DNA of 44,492 nt from Occallatibacter sp. (lineage in GTDB: Bacteria; Acidobacteriota; Terriglobia; Terriglobales; Acidobacteriaceae). The stretch spans positions 1-44,492 of the forward strand of contig JARLGE010000163.1 in the NCBI GenBank assembly GCA_031296215.1, given 5' to 3'. Of this stretch, positions 41,970 through 44,492 are shown piece by piece (the stretch's first letter is position 1; each line of letters starts with the position of its first letter). The notes under the pieces were generated by a model that saw only the letters and a program-made list of their open reading frames with translations, did no database searches and was not told where the DNA came from. Made by a program: the position numbers and the translations under genes.

Positions 41970-42458
41970 ATGGATGTCGAGGTGAGGATACGCGGCCTGA
42001 TGATGGACCCGGCCACCAACATGCCCATCGTTGTGCTCAAGGATGTGGACTCGGAGACGGTAATGCCGATCTGGGTGGGAATCTTCGAGGCGAACGCAAT
42101 CGCCATCGAGATTGAGAAGATGCAAGCTCCGCGACCGATGACCCACGACCTGACGAGGAATGTCATCCGTCACTTGAATGCTGAGCTGGAACGTGTAGTG
42201 ATTACAGAACTTAGGAACGACACGTTTTTAGCTGTTCTGTGGTTGAGGCAAGGGGAAGAGGCGGTGACGATTGACGCCCGGCCGTCGGATGCCATCGCGT
42301 TGGCATTGCGCGCGGATTGCCCCATCTACGTTTCCGAGCAAGTGCTACAGACGGCCAAGCTGAATACCTCCGGTCCTCCGGAGGGGCCGACCGCCGAACA
42401 ACTTCGCGGCTGGCTCGAAGGGCTGAACGACGAAGACCTGGGGCGCTACAAGATGTAG
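41970..42458 (+). CDS. Bifunctional nuclease (BFN/DUF151) family protein
   Basis: 162 residues with the BFN core (MDVEVRIRGLMMDPATNMPIVVLKDVDSETVMPIWVGIFEANAIAIEIE and VTIDARPSDAIALALRADCPIYVSEQVL), named after a plant protein with RNase and DNase activity; activity of most bacterial members is not established. The conserved PIWVG and DARPSDAIALA motifs are intact. It lies 29 bp after miaB with GAAAGAG upstream, so it is probably co-transcribed; the miaB-BFN pairing would suit a role in RNA metabolism, but that is inference. Confidence 0.88.
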   Translation: MDVEVRIRGLMMDPATNMPIVVLKDVDSETVMPIWVGIFEANAIAIEIEKMQAPRPMTHDLTRNVIRHLNAELERVVITELRNDTFLAVLWLRQGEEAVTIDARPSDAIALALRADCPIYVSEQVLQTAKLNTSGPPEGPTAEQLRGWLEGLNDEDLGRYKM

Positions 42459-42482
42459 TGCGCTGCTGGGAGATCGGTTTTC

Positions 42483-43364
42483 ATGGGCACCTTCGATCTG
42501 TCGCGTCGCGCCCTGCTGGAAGCTCTTGCACTTCTCGGCTTTAGCTTCTCTTCCTTTCCGGGTTTGTCGGCTCAACTCACGGCGGAAGAGCAGTTTACGG
42601 CCGTTGAGAAGGGAATTGGCGGACGCCTGGGAGTGGCCGCGGTGGACACCAGAACGGGCCGCCGGGTGAGCTACCGGTCCTCTGAGCTTTTCCCCATGTG
42701 CAGCACCTTCAAGTTCTTGCTGGCTGCCTGCATCCTACACCGGGTTGACGGCAGGGTTGAGCATCTGCTGAGACCTATCCCTTACACAGAGAAAGACTTG
42801 CTGGAGTATGCGCCGGTCACCACAGCGCATGTCCAACAGGGAGCAATGTCTGTCGGGGAGCTTTGCGCCGCATCCATTGAAGTGAGCGACAACACGGCGG
42901 CGAACCTGCTGCTGACCCAAATCGGCGGCCCAATCCGGCTCACGGAGTTCATCCGCACGCTGGGCAACGAGGTCACCCGGCTGGACCGGATTGAGCCGGA
43001 GTTGAACAGCGCCGTCCCGGGCGACCCGCGTGATACCACCAGCGCGGCAGCCATGCTTGATTCGATGGAGAAGCTCTTGACCGGAAATGCTTTGTCGGGA
43101 CAAAGTCGAGTTCAACTCACCACCTGGCTGAAGGGCTCAACCACCGGAAGCAAGCGGCTGCGGGCCGGGATGCCTGCCAACTGGCGCGCCGGCGATAAGA
43201 CTGGAACCGGTGAGCACGGCGCCATGGGCGACGTAGGCATCTTCTGGCCGCCGGGCAAGAAGCCTATTCTCATGGCCGTGTACCTGAAGGAGGGGCAGGC
43301 CGCTGCCGACATGCGGGAGCAGGCAATTGCCTCCGTTGGAAGGGTAGTTACCCAGGTGCTTTAA
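42483..43364 (+). CDS. Class A serine beta-lactamase, Tat-type signal
   Basis: Hydrolyses beta-lactams in the periplasm. 293 residues. All class A motifs are present: S-x-x-K at Ser74-Lys77 (CSTFK, Ambler 70-73), SDN at 135-137, the deacylation glutamate at Glu171 (EPELN, Ambler 166) and KTG at 239-241. Cys at 73 (Ambler 69) is free: the position equal to Ambler 238 carries no cysteine, so the KPC/SME-type disulfide is absent. The N-terminus has SRRALLEALALLGF, a twin-arginine match, so export folded is likely. It begins 24 bp after the BFN gene. Codon use resembles its neighbours; it looks resident rather than acquired. Spectrum unknown. Confidence 0.93.
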   Translation: MGTFDLSRRALLEALALLGFSFSSFPGLSAQLTAEEQFTAVEKGIGGRLGVAAVDTRTGRRVSYRSSELFPMCSTFKFLLAACILHRVDGRVEHLLRPIPYTEKDLLEYAPVTTAHVQQGAMSVGELCAASIEVSDNTAANLLLTQIGGPIRLTEFIRTLGNEVTRLDRIEPELNSAVPGDPRDTTSAAAMLDSMEKLLTGNALSGQSRVQLTTWLKGSTTGSKRLRAGMPANWRAGDKTGTGEHGAMGDVGIFWPPGKKPILMAVYLKEGQAAADMREQAIASVGRVVTQVL

Positions 43365-43441
43365 GTTGAGCCAGATTTCAGCCTTGCACTATACAGAATA
43401 TCCGTTATCAGACATGCTGGACATCAAAGAATGACAGGCCC

Positions 43442-44492
43442 TTAGTTGCGAATCCCGGCCAGCAAGGCCTCAATCTCATCCTTTTCAGCAGCCGTCGCTG
43501 GAAGCAAAGGCGCGCGGGCGCGGCCGCCGTAGTAGCCGTTGAAGTCGCAGGCGTGTTTGACGCCGCTGATGCCGAGTTCGCCGGTAATGCGCTGGCCGGG
43601 ACGCGCGATGCGCTGCTGTTTCTCCGCGGCAAGCTTCAGGTCGTGATCTTTCCAGGCCAGGTAGACCTCCTGGCAGGCCTGTGGCGCGCAGGCGGCGAAG
43701 CCCAGGATGGCTCCGGAGGCTCCGGCCTGCAGCGCTTCGAGCAGGATGGACGCCGAACCGGTCAGGACCTGGAAGCCGACTTCCTTCGTCCTTGTCTTCA
43801 TGGGCGCGACGGGCGGAGCGGTGGCAACGGCTGCGCCGCCAGCCAGGTCGCCGGCGTGGACAAAGGTGCTGCTCCCGGTCTCCAGCCTTCCGGAAAGCAT
43901 GCGCCCGGTGACTGCCTCGAAGATCGGGGTCACGGTCTCAGTACGCCGCGGAGCGTTGCGGGTGGCCTCGACGGTGGCTGGGATGCGCGGCAGGTTGCCG
44001 CTCGAGTCCTTGATGCCAATGATGTTCGGATGCTGGGCCAGTTCGGCGATCAGGTCGATGGGAATATCGTAGGGCGCGCAGCGCGGGATGTTGTAAAGCA
44101 GCACCGGCAGCGGAGACCGGTCGGCTACCGTGCGAAAGTAATGGAGAACGGCGGCCGGGGACATCTGGCTGGCGTAGTATGTGGGGGGGCGGACCAGGAC
44201 GGCGTCGTAGCGGAATTCGGCCGCGGCCGCGGCAAGTTCAACCGTGGTCTTGACGCTCTCGTGGCCCACGCCGGCGATGAGGACCTTCTCCGGCGCGGCG
44301 GCTTCGGCGGCCACGCGCAACACGTCGCGGGATTCAGCCTCGTCCAGGGCGACCGCCTCGCCGGTTGAACCCAGCAAGAGCAAACCGGAGAGCAGGCTGC
44401 GAGAGTAGCGCGCCACATTGGCTTCGAGCTTGCGAAAATAGATGCGCTCGTCCGGGTAGAACGGGGTGGGAACCGCGGCGAGAATGCCCTCA
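43442..44492 (-). CDS. Dihydrodipicolinate-synthase-family aldolase, 5' end outside window
   Basis: Class I aldolase of the DHDPS/N-acetylneuraminate lyase superfamily; the start is missing, with the visible part beginning EGILAAVPTPFYPDERIYF. GSTGEAVAL is the pyruvate-binding turn, YNIPRCAPYDIP carries the conserved Tyr, and IIGIKDSSGN the Schiff-base Lys. Between this lysine and the last barrel strands there is an insertion of roughly 50 residues (GRLETGSSTFVHAGDLAGGAAVATAPPVAPMKTR) compared with DapA, so it is probably not the lysine-pathway enzyme itself; a 4-hydroxy-2-oxoglutarate-aldolase-like or other 2-keto acid aldolase is possible. It converges on the beta-lactamase gene with 77 bp between them and no clear hairpin. 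Confidence 0.82.
   Translation of the reverse strand, partial: EGILAAVPTPFYPDERIYFRKLEANVARYSRSLLSGLLLLGSTGEAVALDEAESRDVLRVAAEAAAPEKVLIAGVGHESVKTTVELAAAAAEFRYDAVLVRPPTYYASQMSPAAVLHYFRTVADRSPLPVLLYNIPRCAPYDIPIDLIAELAQHPNIIGIKDSSGNLPRIPATVEATRNAPRRTETVTPIFEAVTGRMLSGRLETGSSTFVHAGDLAGGAAVATAPPVAPMKTRTKEVGFQVLTGSASILLEALQAGASGAILGFAACAPQACQEVYLAWKDHDLKLAAEKQQRIARPGQRITGELGISGVKHACDFNGYYGGRARAPLLPATAAEKDEIEALLAGIRN

Overview
The window looks like a chromosomal segment of a motile, Gram-negative member of the Acidobacteriota, probably class Terriglobia. The reasons are a high GC content, an ADOP-type duplicated permease, a giant secreted S53 peptidase with Ig-like repeats and an acidobacterial-looking C-terminal tail, and REP-like intergenic palindromes. 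I saw no rRNA, tRNA, CRISPR array, prophage or insertion sequence. The taxonomic call is inference, because no marker phylogeny could be run.

Layout. Positions 1-11.2 kb are metabolism and transport: a low-specificity threonine aldolase, two different APC-superfamily amino acid permeases, a bacilliredoxin, MurB, a TMEM175-type potassium channel, a molybdate ABC transporter (modA-modB-modC on the minus strand), and threonine synthase overlapping homoserine kinase. Next come a structured intergenic stretch that ends in an intrinsic terminator (candidate small RNA), thioredoxin, and a lexA-deoC pair on the minus strand whose promoter carries two GTTC-N7-GTTC-like LexA boxes.

Positions 13.8-29.1 kb form a motility block on the plus strand: a GGDEF diguanylate cyclase, an OmpR-type response regulator, a sigma-54 activator that lacks its DNA-binding domain (FlgR-like), then flgB, flgC, fliE, fliF, fliG, fliH, fliI, fliJ, fliK, flgD and flgE. 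These build the MS ring, rotor, export ATPase complex, proximal rod and hook. A near-consensus sigma-54 promoter stands directly before fliK, so the hook genes fliK-flgD-flgE may be a separately timed late unit driven by the activator encoded at the start of the cluster. Heptanucleotide tandem repeats occupy the fliE-fliF and fliG-fliH gaps.

Positions 29.1-44.5 kb are mixed: a membrane-anchored protein of unknown function behind a long structured leader, a hotdog thioesterase, the S53 peptidase, a threonine/serine dehydratase, a GNAT acetyltransferase, a Tat-type exported Mn/Fe superoxide dismutase followed by a lipoprotein cytochrome c, an ADOP permease, miaB, a bifunctional-nuclease-family protein, a Tat-type class A beta-lactamase, and a dihydrodipicolinate-synthase-family aldolase cut by the window end. 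Three steps of threonine metabolism (synthesis, aldol cleavage, deamination) occur in the window but in separate transcription units.
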